DNA of 64,000 bases from contig NZ_AP014636.1 of the NCBI RefSeq assembly GCF_001547935.1, positions 310,001 to 374,000 on the forward strand, written 5' to 3'. Under the pieces are notes generated by a model. It was not told the origin of the DNA. It was given only the letters and a program-made list of their open reading frames with translations, and did not search any database. This document shows positions 16,638 through 24,988 of the stretch, piece after piece. How positions within the stretch are numbered: position 1 is the stretch's first letter; each line of letters starts with the position of its first letter. The DNA is from Vibrio tritonius. Its GTDB lineage: Bacteria; Pseudomonadota; Gammaproteobacteria; Enterobacterales; Vibrionaceae. Made by a program: the position numbers and the translations under genes.

Positions 16638-18155
16638 ATGTTGAAATCACTTCGACCGTTGGTCTTCTTTCCAACATTTTTGATATTAGTCGGTGCGTTG
16701 ATATTTAGTTTGGTCGACCTAGACGAGTTTCTTCACTATACCAACTTAGCGAACGGATTTGTTCTAGAGCATTTTTCATGGCTGTTTAGTTTAGGTAGTT
16801 TCTATCTGCTGCTATTAATCGTGGTTACCTACTGTTCAAAGCTAGGGGATATTCGGATTGGAGGTGACAATGCAAAGCCTCGGATAGGGAAAATACGTTG
16901 GTTCATGATTGTATTGTGTACCACTTTGGCTGTTGGCGTGCTGTTTTGGACTACGGCCGAACCACTTTATCACCTGCATACGCCACCGAAGAGTTTAGGT
17001 ATTGAGCCGAATAGTCCTAATGCGATTCTATTTGCGCTTTCAGCAATGTTTTTACATTGGGGGCCGACACCGTATGCTATTTATGCTGTTCCTGGGTTGA
17101 TTTTTGCCTTGGCGTTTTACAATCTAAAAATGCCATTTTCGATCACCAGTTCACTTAAACCTGTGTTGGGTAATCTAGTGAATGGCAAGCGCGGTGACAT
17201 CATCGATGCTTTGGCGCTGTACTCGTTGGTTGTTGGTATGGCCTCTTCGTTGGGAACTGGTGCTTTAACTCTGGTTGGTGGGATCAGTCAATTCTTACCA
17301 ATCGAACGCAATGCATGGTCATTAGGCATTGTGATCGCCATTATTGTTGCGGTGTTCGTTTTCTCTGCCGCGAGTGGCTTAATCAAAGGAATTGCACGCC
17401 TTTCGATGGTGAACTTTTGGTTGTTAATTGCTCTGTTTACGTTTGTTTTTCTCTTTGGCCCAACTCAATATATTTTGGGTATTGGTGTGGAAGGGTTTGG
17501 GGCTTACCTAGAAAACTTCTTCCGATTAAGTTTGTTTACAGGGCAAGCTGCAAATGACCCTTGGCCACAATCATGGAGTGTTTTCTATTGGGCTGTATGG
17601 TTTGCATGGGCACCGATTACCGCAATGTTTTTAGGGAAAATAGCGCGCGGTTATACAGTGCGTGAGTTCATCATGGTGAATGTGATTTTACCTAGCTTGT
17701 TTATTCTACTTTGGATTGCGGTTTTTTCCGGTACAGCAATTTTCATGGACCAAAGTTCAGGTGGTGCTTTATATGCAATTTTAAACGAGGAGGGTATTGA
17801 ACAACTCCTTTATCATATTTTTGGTAAGCTGCCATTAGGCCTAGTGTCCACCCTTATTCTGGTATTTGTCTCGTTTGTTTCGTATGTCACTGCAGCAGAT
17901 TCAAGTACTGATGCCATTGGCGATTTATGTGTTAAGGATTTCAATTCTGAATCTCAAGATAATACAGGCATGGGAATCAAAGTTCTTTGGGGGGTATTGA
18001 TTGGTTTGGTCTCTTGGATCATGGTCAGTACCGTAGGAGTATCAGGAGTTAAATCTTTGTCCAATTTAGGTGGGCTACCAGCAACACTGATTATCTTATG
18101 TTGTAGTGCAACTTTGATTAAGTGGATTAAAAAGCCAGAGCTATTGAGTCGTTAA
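16638..18155 (+). CDS. BCCT family transporter (betaine/carnitine/choline type)
   Basis: This 505-residue inner-membrane protein has about 12 hydrophobic segments. The BCCT hallmarks are WTTAEPLYHLHTPP near residue 100 and the family signature region WPQSWSVFYWAVWFAWAPITAMFLGKIARG near residues 310-340. The family takes up glycine betaine, choline, carnitine or related trimethylammonium solutes with Na+ or H+. It is the second gene of an operon with a CocE-like hydrolase, under a divergent LysR regulator. This points to catabolic or precursor uptake rather than pure osmoprotection. The C-terminus is short, with no long osmosensing tail. Confidence 0.93.
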   Translation: MLKSLRPLVFFPTFLILVGALIFSLVDLDEFLHYTNLANGFVLEHFSWLFSLGSFYLLLLIVVTYCSKLGDIRIGGDNAKPRIGKIRWFMIVLCTTLAVGVLFWTTAEPLYHLHTPPKSLGIEPNSPNAILFALSAMFLHWGPTPYAIYAVPGLIFALAFYNLKMPFSITSSLKPVLGNLVNGKRGDIIDALALYSLVVGMASSLGTGALTLVGGISQFLPIERNAWSLGIVIAIIVAVFVFSAASGLIKGIARLSMVNFWLLIALFTFVFLFGPTQYILGIGVEGFGAYLENFFRLSLFTGQAANDPWPQSWSVFYWAVWFAWAPITAMFLGKIARGYTVREFIMVNVILPSLFILLWIAVFSGTAIFMDQSSGGALYAILNEEGIEQLLYHIFGKLPLGLVSTLILVFVSFVSYVTAADSSTDAIGDLCVKDFNSESQDNTGMGIKVLWGVLIGLVSWIMVSTVGVSGVKSLSNLGGLPATLIILCCSATLIKWIKKPELLSR

Positions 18156-18162
18156 TTGTATG

Positions 18163-18200
18163 ACTTCAAAAACCGTGAAGATCAATATTCACGGTTTTTC
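18163..18200 (+). terminator. Intrinsic terminator after the BCCT gene
   Basis: AAAAACCGTGAA and TTCACGGTTTTT pair around GATCAATA, giving a 12-bp A/T-flanked stem. The symmetry allows it to serve the convergent UPF0303 gene too. Confidence 0.85.
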
Positions 18201-18238
18201 ATTTTCGAAGCTCTGTTGTCCTGCAATGAGCTTGCGGT

Positions 18239-18715
18239 TCAATATTTGACGTGTTCCAACTCATGCTTAATCGCGGTAAGAGCCTCAGCAACGAGAGCGT
18301 GATCGTCTTCGGCGCTTAATGCGGATGTGGTAATGGTTCCGATAAGGCCGCTACCCTGAATGCGGATTGGGAAAGCGCCACCATGGGCACAATATGTTTG
18401 ATTGTCTATGTGTGGCATTTCTTCAAAAATGCGCTGTTTAGATTGATTGTATAACGCCAGTTGATAACTGCTTTTGTTGTAGCGTAATACCGTGTTGCGC
18501 TTACGTTGCATCCAGTCTAAATGATCCGCACAGGTGCCTTGCATCGCGTATTGAAAAAGTGTTTGTCCAAAAGCATACACTTCAATCACCACCGCCTGTT
18601 GACGAGATTCTGCCAGCTCTTTGATTTTCAACCCTAGCTGCCAAGCTATGTCGTTATTGAAACGAGGCAGTTGCAATTGCTGTTCTTGTTCTATTACTTC
18701 ATTTAACGTCATCAT
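18239..18715 (-). CDS. UPF0303 / GlcG-HbpS-like heme-degrading domain protein
   Basis: This 158-residue cytoplasmic protein of the UPF0303 (DUF336-related) group has the typical features FNNDIAWQLGLKIKELA, VVIEVYAFGQTLFQYAMQGT, the central DHLDWMQRKRNTVLRY and the C-terminal AHGGAFPIRIQGSGLIGTI loop. Database entries often call these heme-degrading domain proteins, but a specific reaction is not established for this branch. It is monocistronic and convergent with the BCCT gene. Confidence 0.8.
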   Translation of the reverse strand: MMTLNEVIEQEQQLQLPRFNNDIAWQLGLKIKELAESRQQAVVIEVYAFGQTLFQYAMQGTCADHLDWMQRKRNTVLRYNKSSYQLALYNQSKQRIFEEMPHIDNQTYCAHGGAFPIRIQGSGLIGTITTSALSAEDDHALVAEALTAIKHELEHVKY

Positions 18716-18760
18716 TCTTTGTTACCTAAACATGTGTGTGAACGTATTCATCACAGCCTT

Positions 18761-18836
18761 TATACCCAAGTAACCTCAAGATGCTGTTTCAACGAGAAGG
18801 TATTCGCTCATAGGCAAGGCACCGATTTGAATACAT
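18761..18836. repeat. Palindromic repeat, left-end fragment
   Basis: Starts TATACCCAAGTAACCTCAAG and continues nearly as the full copy at 10995 (GCTGTTTCAACGAGAAGGTATTCGCTC and AGGCAAGGCACCGATTTGAATACAT). It then breaks off; the right end is missing. Confidence 0.75.
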
Positions 18837-18851
18837 CGACTCTAACACAAT

Positions 18852-18884
18852 AACTACAATCACTTAAGTGTTTGTAGTTTTTTC
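18852..18884 (+). terminator. Orphan terminator-like hairpin
   Basis: AACTACAA and TTGTAGTT flank the palindrome CACTTAAGTG, with a T/T mismatch between the two stems. TTTTTC follows on the plus strand. No plus-strand gene precedes it, since both flanking genes run leftward. It might end an unannotated small RNA or antisense transcript, or be chance. Confidence 0.4.
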
Positions 18885-18942
18885 TATGTGAATGTGCCTG
18901 TTTTTTTGTGTTAAAAACGCTCAAAATAAAGAGTTTAATGAC

Positions 18943-18970
18943 AAAAAAGCCACCCTAGATTCGGTGGCTT
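18943..18970 (-). terminator. Intrinsic terminator of cysM
   Basis: On the minus strand AAGCCACC and GGTGGCTT pair around GAATCTAG and are followed by TTTTTT. It lies 57 bases past the cysM stop. Confidence 0.85.
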
Positions 18971-19027
18971 GCTTTTTCTTAATGCGGTTTTTGGCGGCTT
19001 AACAAGACGTTAAGTGGTTAACTTTAC

Positions 19028-19909
19028 TTAAGAGAATAGACCAGATGAAAGGTAGCGATCACCACGGTCACAAATGATAGCGACCACAACAGAGCCGGGG
19101 TTTTGTCTTGCGATTTGTAGCGCCGCATAAACTGCACCACCAGAACTTACCCCCGCACTAATACCTTCTTCGCGAGCGAGTTCACGGGCGGTTTGTTTGG
19201 CGTCGGCTTCTTCTACATCAAGCACTTGGTCAACGCGAGCTGCATCAAAAATACCGGGCAGATACTCTTTGGGCCAGCGGCGAATTCCTGGAATTGAACT
19301 GCCTTCTGCTGGTTGTAAGCCGACAATTTGCACTGCTTCACTTTGCGATTTTAGATACTTAGAAACCCCCATTATTGTGCCAGTGGTGCCCATGCTGGAA
19401 ACAAAGTGAGTGATAGTCCCTTCGGTTTGTTGCCAGATCTCTGGCCCTGTAGTTTTGAAATGGGCATCTGGGTTATCTGGGTTATTAAATTGGTCTAGCA
19501 CTTTTCCTTTGCCCTCAGCTTGCATTTGCAAGGCGAGATCACGAGCAACTTCCATGCCTTCAACCAGAATCAGCTCTGCACCGTAAGCTTTCATGGAATC
19601 AACCCGTTCTTGGGTTGAATTCGACGGCATGATCAGAATCATCTTGTAGCCTTTGATTGCCGCTGCCATGGCTAAAGCAATACCCGTGTTACCGCTGGTG
19701 GCTTCGATGATGGTGTCACCTTGTTGAATTTCACCTCTTGCTTCGTCTTGTAGAATCATATTAAGCGCCGGACGATCTTTTACCGAGCCTGCTGGGTTGT
19801 TGCCTTCCAGCTTGACCAAAACGGTGCTAGTGGGTTCGGTATTTAATCGTTGCAGACGTACCAGAGGCGTGTTGCCAACAAAAGATTCAATGGAGGGAAA
19901 TTGTGCCAC
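19028..19909 (-). CDS. cysM: Cysteine synthase B (O-acetylserine/thiosulfate sulfhydrylase)
   Basis: This 293-residue fold-type II PLP enzyme makes cysteine from O-acetylserine and sulfide, or S-sulfocysteine from thiosulfate. The PLP lysine is Lys44 in NPAGSVKDRPA, the substrate loop is EATSGNTGIALAM, and the phosphate-binding glycine loop is SSMGTTGTIMG. Length and the VKDRPA motif favour CysM over CysK. The start is GTG at 19909, preceded by AAGGA at a good distance. It is divergent from a sulfate/thiosulfate importer operon, linking uptake with assimilation; control by CysB is inferred. Confidence 0.93.
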   Translation of the reverse strand: MAQFPSIESFVGNTPLVRLQRLNTEPTSTVLVKLEGNNPAGSVKDRPALNMILQDEARGEIQQGDTIIEATSGNTGIALAMAAAIKGYKMILIMPSNSTQERVDSMKAYGAELILVEGMEVARDLALQMQAEGKGKVLDQFNNPDNPDAHFKTTGPEIWQQTEGTITHFVSSMGTTGTIMGVSKYLKSQSEAVQIVGLQPAEGSSIPGIRRWPKEYLPGIFDAARVDQVLDVEEADAKQTARELAREEGISAGVSSGGAVYAALQIARQNPGSVVVAIICDRGDRYLSSGLFS

Positions 19910-20156
19910 GTTAGGGTTCCTTTATTCCGTTGTTAAGGGAGGGATGCAAAGCACCAATAATAAAGCGGTCGATCGTGAGAGTACACCCTGTCAGTGGCTT
20001 TAAATCCGAATTTTCCTAATCATTTGTTACTTAAGAATACAATTAATAAGCTGAAAATATTCCAAAAGGTTATATTGATTCGTTTTATTATTCTATTCAT
20101 TTACCATAATCTATCTCTCTGTTATCGCACTATTTTACCGTGATCACGGAGTAATC

Positions 20157-21167
20157 ATGAAAAGTCATTTTGCCAAATCCCTTTTAAGTGCAGTGTTATT
20201 TGCAGGAAGCATGACATCTGCTTTTGCTGCAGACCAAACTCTGCTCAACTCCTCTTATGATATTGCTCGTGAATTGTTCGCAAGCTATAACCCTGTGTTC
20301 CAAAAGCATTGGCAGGAAAAGACCGGTAAAACGGTGGAGATCAAGCAATCTCACGCAGGTTCATCGGCTCAAGCTCGTTCAATTCTGCAAGGGTTACGTG
20401 CTGATGTTGTGACGTTTAACCAAGTAACCGACGTGCAAATTCTGGCTGACCGTGGTCACCTCATTCCAGCTAACTGGAAAGAACTATTGCCAAACAGCAG
20501 CTCACCTTACTACTCCACAACGGCATTTTTGGTGCGTAAAGGTAATCCCAAACACATTCAAGACTGGGGCGATTTGGCTCGAGATGATGTCTCTTCCGTT
20601 TTCCCTAATCCAAAAACATCCGGTAATGGTCGTTATACTTACCTTGCTGCTTTGGGTTATGCGCAAAAAACCTTTGGTAAAGACAATATTGCTCAACAGG
20701 ATTCATATCTCAAAACCTTCTTAAAACATGTGGCTGTGTTTGATACCGGCGGCCGCGGTGCCACTACTTCTTTTGTTGAGCGTGGTATCGGTGATGTGCT
20801 GATTACTTTCGAATCAGAAGTTAATAACATTCGCAATCAATACGGTGCGGATAAATACGAAGTTGTGGTACCTAAAACCTCAATTTTGGCAGAGTTTCCA
20901 GTCGCTGTGGTTGAGCGTAACGCAAAACGTAATGGCACATTGGATGTCGCAAAAGAGTATCTATCTTACCTATACAGTGAAGATGCGCAGCGTCTACTTG
21001 CGGGTTTCAACTACCGCGTGCACAACGACAAAGTCGTGAGCGAATTTGCCGATCATTTTCCTAAAGTGGAATTGCTGACCGTTGAGCAAATTGCTGGTAG
21101 TTGGAACAATGCAATGAAAACCGAATTTGCCAATGGCGGCCGTTTAGACCAATTGCAACGTCGCTAA
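20157..21167 (+). CDS. sbp: Sulfate/thiosulfate ABC transporter periplasmic binding protein
   Basis: This 336-residue periplasmic protein has a cleavable signal peptide (to about residue 25, ending SAFAA). Family motifs are [17 protein letters not shown], the [13 protein letters not shown] anion-binding region near residues 63-76, and [11 protein letters not shown]. It delivers sulfate or thiosulfate to the CysTWA importer encoded next. Sbp and CysP cannot be separated firmly from sequence alone. A strong hairpin after the stop separates it from cysT, usual where the binding protein is made in excess. Confidence 0.92.
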   Translation: MKSHFAKSLLSAVLFAGSMTSAFAADQTLLNSSYDIARELFASYNPVFQKHWQEKTGKTVEIKQSHAGSSAQARSILQGLRADVVTFNQVTDVQILADRGHLIPANWKELLPNSSSPYYSTTAFLVRKGNPKHIQDWGDLARDDVSSVFPNPKTSGNGRYTYLAALGYAQKTFGKDNIAQQDSYLKTFLKHVAVFDTGGRGATTSFVERGIGDVLITFESEVNNIRNQYGADKYEVVVPKTSILAEFPVAVVERNAKRNGTLDVAKEYLSYLYSEDAQRLLAGFNYRVHNDKVVSEFADHFPKVELLTVEQIAGSWNNAMKTEFANGGRLDQLQRR

Positions 21168-21184
21168 TTTATATTGGTTACCTT

Positions 21185-21208
21185 CCCCGCTTATGATCTT
21201 AAGCGGGG
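21185..21208 (+). other. Intercistronic hairpin between sbp and cysT
   Basis: CCCCGCTTA (21185-21193) and TAAGCGGGG (21200-21208) form a perfect 9-bp stem with a 6-base loop. ATATTTTATTCTTT follows. This may be a leaky terminator or 3' stabiliser that leaves sbp mRNA more abundant than the permease message. Confidence 0.7.
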
Positions 21209-21242
21209 ATATTTTATTCTTTGGTATAGAAAAAGAGTGATT

Positions 21243-22097
21243 ATGAGTCAATCCATTTCATCAGCCTCCCGCCCTAAAACGATGCGAGTGTTACCTGGGT
21301 TTGGGTTGAGCCTTGGGATTTCACTGCTGTTTGTTAGTTTAATTTTACTTCTTCCCATCACAGGACTGATTGCCCAAACCAGTCAGATGACGTGGTCGGA
21401 ATATTGGTTTGTCATTTCCGACCCTCGAGTGGTTGCCAGTTATAAAGTGACTGTGTGGGGCGCGTTAATTGCTTCTGTATTTAACGGCTTCTTTGGTTTG
21501 TTATTGGCTTGGGTTCTTGTACGTTACGATTTCCCTGGCAAACGTCTATTAGATTCGTTGGTTGATTTACCTTTTGCTTTGCCAACGGCGGTGGCTGGGA
21601 TCACGCTTGCAACTCTTTATTCAGCCAATGGCCCTTTAGGGCAGATGCTTGCAGCGATTGGCATCAAGGTCGCCTACACGCCACTTGGTATTATCGTGGC
21701 CATGGCGTTTACCAGTATTCCGTTTGTGGTTCGCACTGTGCAGCCTGTTCTTGAAGAACTCTCTATCGAGGAAGAAGAAGCAGGAATGACGTTGGGCGCT
21801 TCCGATTGGCAGGTATTTCGCCGTGTTATTTTCCCGTCTTTGTGGCCCGCTTTGCTGGTGGGGGTTGCACTGTCATTTACCCGTAGCCTTGGAGAGTTCG
21901 GTGCAGTTATTTTCCTTGCGGGCAACATGCCTTACGTCAGTGAAATTACCTCGCTAATGATCTTTGTTAAGCTCCAAGAGTTTGATTTTGCGGGCGCTAG
22001 TGCCATCGCTTCTGTAGTTCTGATGGCATCTCTCCTGTTGCTGTTTGCTATAAACTTGTGGCAGGGACGCTACCTGCGTCGGATTCATGGGCGTTAG
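21243..22097 (+). CDS. cysT: Sulfate/thiosulfate ABC transporter permease CysT
   Basis: This 284-residue inner-membrane permease has about six helices. The cytoplasmic EAA loop is EEEEAGMTLGASDWQVFRRVIFPSL, where it contacts the CysA ATPase. LPFALPTAVAGITLATLYS is typical of CysT/CysU. The ATG at 21243 is preferred because GAGTG precedes it and it avoids reading through the upstream hairpin. CysW follows after 10 bases. Confidence 0.93.
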   Translation: MSQSISSASRPKTMRVLPGFGLSLGISLLFVSLILLLPITGLIAQTSQMTWSEYWFVISDPRVVASYKVTVWGALIASVFNGFFGLLLAWVLVRYDFPGKRLLDSLVDLPFALPTAVAGITLATLYSANGPLGQMLAAIGIKVAYTPLGIIVAMAFTSIPFVVRTVQPVLEELSIEEEEAGMTLGASDWQVFRRVIFPSLWPALLVGVALSFTRSLGEFGAVIFLAGNMPYVSEITSLMIFVKLQEFDFAGASAIASVVLMASLLLLFAINLWQGRYLRRIHGR

Positions 22098-22107
22098 GAG
22101 AGTAAAA

Positions 22108-22959
22108 ATGAAGACCTTTTCTGTTCAGCGTGTGGGCGATAAACCTGTTGTTAAATGGACTTTGATAGCGCTTGCGTTAGTGCTCTCCTTTGTCCTGTTA
22201 CTATTGCCCCTGTTAAGCATTTTTCAGCACGCTTTTTCCAGTGGATTTGCTGCTTATATTGATAATTTATCTGATCCCGATACGCGTAAGGCGATATTGC
22301 TAACGTTATTGGTGGCGGTCTTGACTGTTCCGGTCAATTTGGTGTTTGGTGTTTTGCTTGCATGGGCTGTAACGCGCTTTGAATTTGCTGGTCGCAAGGC
22401 TCTTATCACTCTGATCGATATCCCATTCGCCGTTTCTCCCGTCGTGGCGGGTTTACTCTACCTGTTACTGTATGGCAGCAGCGGTTGGCTAGGGGAGTGG
22501 ATGTTTGAACACGACATCCAAATCATGTTCGCATGGCCGGGGATTGTACTGGTGACGGTATTTGTAACGTGTCCGTTTGTTGCTCGTGAATTGATTCCAC
22601 TGATGCAACAACAAGGACGTTCCGACGAAGAAGCTGCCGTGATTTTAGGCGCTTCATGGTGGCAACTGTTTCGTAAAGTCACCTTACCTAATATTAAATG
22701 GGCGTTGATTTATGGCGTTATCCTAACGAATGCTCGTGCGGTTGGAGAATTTGGTGCCGTATCGGTGGTCTCTGGGCATATTCGTGGCGAAACCAACACA
22801 TTGCCACTGCATGTGCAGCTTTTGTACGAGGATTATCAATCAGAAGCAGCGTTTGCCAGCGCATCACTGCTGGCCTTCATTGCCTTAATTACCCTAGGTT
22901 TAAAGACCTTTGTTGAATGGCGTCAACAGCGCGCCAAACTTGTCGATAACGAAAATTAA
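22108..22959 (+). CDS. cysW: Sulfate/thiosulfate ABC transporter permease CysW
   Basis: This 283-residue inner-membrane permease is a paralogue of CysT. It has DIPFAVSPVVAGLLYLLLYG and the EAA loop DEEAAVILGASWWQLFRKVTLPNI. The AVGEFGAVSVVSGHIRGET segment is characteristic of CysW. The ATG at 22108 has TAGGAGAG just upstream. CysA starts 11 bases after the stop. Confidence 0.94.
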   Translation: MKTFSVQRVGDKPVVKWTLIALALVLSFVLLLLPLLSIFQHAFSSGFAAYIDNLSDPDTRKAILLTLLVAVLTVPVNLVFGVLLAWAVTRFEFAGRKALITLIDIPFAVSPVVAGLLYLLLYGSSGWLGEWMFEHDIQIMFAWPGIVLVTVFVTCPFVARELIPLMQQQGRSDEEAAVILGASWWQLFRKVTLPNIKWALIYGVILTNARAVGEFGAVSVVSGHIRGETNTLPLHVQLLYEDYQSEAAFASASLLAFIALITLGLKTFVEWRQQRAKLVDNEN

Positions 22960-22970
22960 GTAGTGGCACC

Positions 22971-24104
22971 ATGAGCATTTCAATTGAGAATCTTTCAAAA
23001 ACGTTCGGTCAGTTTCAGGCGTTAACCCCATTATCGCTTGATATTCATGATGGTGAAATGATCGGCTTATTGGGGCCATCTGGCTCAGGTAAAACCACGT
23101 TATTACGTATTATTGCCGGTCTTGAGCACGCGAATTCAGGTACGATTAAATTCGGTGACCGTGATGTGACTAATCTGCATGTGCGCGATCGCCGAGTGGG
23201 TTTTGTCTTTCAAAACTATGCGCTGTTTCGTCACATGACGATTGAAGATAACGTCGCCTTTGGGCTACGTGTTATGGAACGCAAACAGCGTTTAAGCAAT
23301 CAAGAGATCAATAAACGTGTGGCAGACTTGCTTGACATTGTTCAGTTAGGTCATGTGGCAAAACGTTATCCCGAGCAACTGTCCGGTGGGCAAAAACAAC
23401 GTATTTCTCTAGCTAGGGCGTTAGCGACGCAGCCGGAAGTGTTATTGTTGGACGAACCTTTTGGCGCTTTGGATGCAAAAGTGCGTAAAGAGTTACGCCG
23501 TTGGCTACGCAGTTTGCATGATGAACTGAACTTTACTAGCGTGTTTGTAACCCATGACCAAGATGAAGCGATGGAATTATCAGATCGTGTGGTGGTGGTG
23601 AGTAATGGTCGCATTGAGCAAGTCGATACACCTGCACGTTTGTATGACCAGCCTAATAGCCGCTTTGTATTTGATTTCTTGGGTGGCGTGAACGTGTTTA
23701 AAGGTGAATGGGACAATGCAGAGCACTGGAGTAATGGTTCAGCTTTCATTACTCCCCATGATCAAGCGTCATTTAAGCACACTGGACTACTGTATGTTCG
23801 CAGTCATGAATTGACGCTTTCTGATAAAGAAAACCAACAAGCATCGTTGCCTGGTAAAGTGATGTCAGTAACGCCCATTGGCGCAGAGGTTCGGGTTGAA
23901 GTGGCACCAGTGGGTTGGGAGTCTGATGAATATTGGGAAGTCAGACTTTCCCATCGCCATTTTGATACTCACCAAATTAAGCGCGGCGATAGGGTGTATA
24001 TGGTTCCTCAGGCTGGTTATTTCTTTGCTGAAAACACTCACCAAAACCCACATAAACTGTCGTGGCCGTTCTTAGAGCGCGATGCGGTGATGTTTGAAAT
24101 TTAA
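22971..24104 (+). CDS. cysA: Sulfate/thiosulfate ABC transporter ATPase CysA
   Basis: This 377-residue ATPase drives the CysTW permease. Walker A is GPSGSGKTT near residues 35-43, the signature LSGGQKQRISLARAL, Walker B VLLLDEPFGALD, and a switch histidine lies in VFVTHDQDEA. The C-terminal ~120 residues form a TOBE-like regulatory domain. It is the last gene of the operon, followed by a repeat remnant and a strong bidirectional terminator. Confidence 0.96.
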   Translation: MSISIENLSKTFGQFQALTPLSLDIHDGEMIGLLGPSGSGKTTLLRIIAGLEHANSGTIKFGDRDVTNLHVRDRRVGFVFQNYALFRHMTIEDNVAFGLRVMERKQRLSNQEINKRVADLLDIVQLGHVAKRYPEQLSGGQKQRISLARALATQPEVLLLDEPFGALDAKVRKELRRWLRSLHDELNFTSVFVTHDQDEAMELSDRVVVVSNGRIEQVDTPARLYDQPNSRFVFDFLGGVNVFKGEWDNAEHWSNGSAFITPHDQASFKHTGLLYVRSHELTLSDKENQQASLPGKVMSVTPIGAEVRVEVAPVGWESDEYWEVRLSHRHFDTHQIKRGDRVYMVPQAGYFFAENTHQNPHKLSWPFLERDAVMFEI

Positions 24105-24114
24105 TTGAATCAAT

Positions 24115-24150
24115 ATACCCCAATAGCGTCTTGAGGTTACTTGAGTATAA
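24115..24150. repeat. Palindromic repeat, short deletion derivative
   Basis: TATACCCCAA is joined almost directly to TCTTGAGGTTACTTGAGTATA: the two ends of the repeat without the interior. Confidence 0.65.
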
Positions 24151-24151
24151 A

Positions 24152-24187
24152 AACGCCCTTTCATTTTGGAAAATGAAAGGGCGTTTA
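24152..24187. terminator. Strong bidirectional terminator between cysA and a convergent small gene
   Basis: AAACGCCCTTTCATTTT and AAAATGAAAGGGCGTTT form a perfect 17-bp stem with a GG loop. A-runs and T-runs lie on both sides. It serves cysA (rightward) and the 24236-24508 gene (leftward). Confidence 0.92.
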
Positions 24188-24235
24188 TTCAAATGGGTAG
24201 TTAAATCAACAGGCTATAGGTGTTGGCTGTTGGTT

Positions 24236-24508
24236 CTAATGCAGCACTCGCTCAGGAACCAAAGTAACACGAAACTGAGCCACAACATCTTTAATGAAAT
24301 GGGCAGTGTATTCAATATTGATACTAATAGAACGCCAGCAAATATCGGTTATCAAGTCTTGCAGTTTCTTCTCTCTTAGGTGAAACCTTTTTATATCCGC
24401 TTCAGTTAACTGGTTTACTTCATCCTCAAACAGCAGGATGAAATCATTTAGCGCAGGCAATTCTTGCTTTGCCATAACGATAAAAGCTGAGACATCATCT
24501 CTAAACAT
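24236..24508 (-). CDS. Small hypothetical protein (90 aa)
   Basis: I do not recognise this protein. It is 90 residues, acidic and helical in character (VSAFIVMAKQELPALNDFILLFEDEVNQL), with a single Trp/Cys region (DICWRS). There is no signal peptide or membrane helix. It has an AAGGG ribosome site six bases before its ATG and ends at the strong bidirectional terminator. These signs support a real monocistronic gene. No function is proposed. Confidence 0.6.
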   Translation of the reverse strand: MFRDDVSAFIVMAKQELPALNDFILLFEDEVNQLTEADIKRFHLREKKLQDLITDICWRSISINIEYTAHFIKDVVAQFRVTLVPERVLH

Positions 24509-24988
24509 GCTGAACCCTTACTGTGCGGTATTTATTAACCTGTAGTTTGACTCTAATTATTGTTACTATTTTGTGAAAATCTATAAAAAGCTCAATATAC
24601 AGCACAACATTTGGTACTGTGTCACACTCTTACACTTGGACAACTGCAGGTTAAATTTGGTTCTCAAAAGTGGTATGAATTTTATCAATAACCCTATTTA
24701 AAGTGTCTCTATTTAAGTGATTATTTTATCCATGAATCCCAAATTCATTACAAAGTGCTGGTTGAGCGAGAATGTGCTGAGGTTCTCTTAAGTCTCGAAT
24801 CTTCCTCTGAAGTTCAACTGTATTTAGTCGATATAACTAGATATTTGCATTTTGTGTGCACATACTGCCATTTATATGCACTATATAACGAGATGTGAAT
24901 AGAATGGCGTTGCTCATAATTTTTATTCCATTAGTAGATATGAGCGTTAATGTATAATGGTGTCTTGGTTTTACACAGGCAAGGTATC
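24509..24988. other. Intergenic region upstream of the AEC transporter
   Basis: This 480-base AT-rich region contains only the promoter candidate near 24953 and GCTCAT/ATGAGC arms (24912-24917 and 24940-24945). I see no RNA gene or coding sequence. Confidence 0.4.
24930..24958 (+). promoter_or_regulatory. Candidate promoter of the AEC transporter gene
   Basis: A perfect TATAAT lies at 24953-24958, about 30 bases before the chosen ATG. The -35 candidate 17 bases upstream is poor (ATTAGT). An inverted repeat GCTCAT...ATGAGC brackets the -35 area and may bind a regulator. Confidence 0.4.

Larger units (their letters stand above)
18716..19027. other. Intergenic region between the UPF0303 gene and cysM
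   Basis: This 312-base region holds the left half of the palindromic repeat (18761 to about 18836), a plus-strand hairpin (18852-18884) and the cysM terminator (18943-18970). No coding sequence is supported. Confidence 0.6.
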
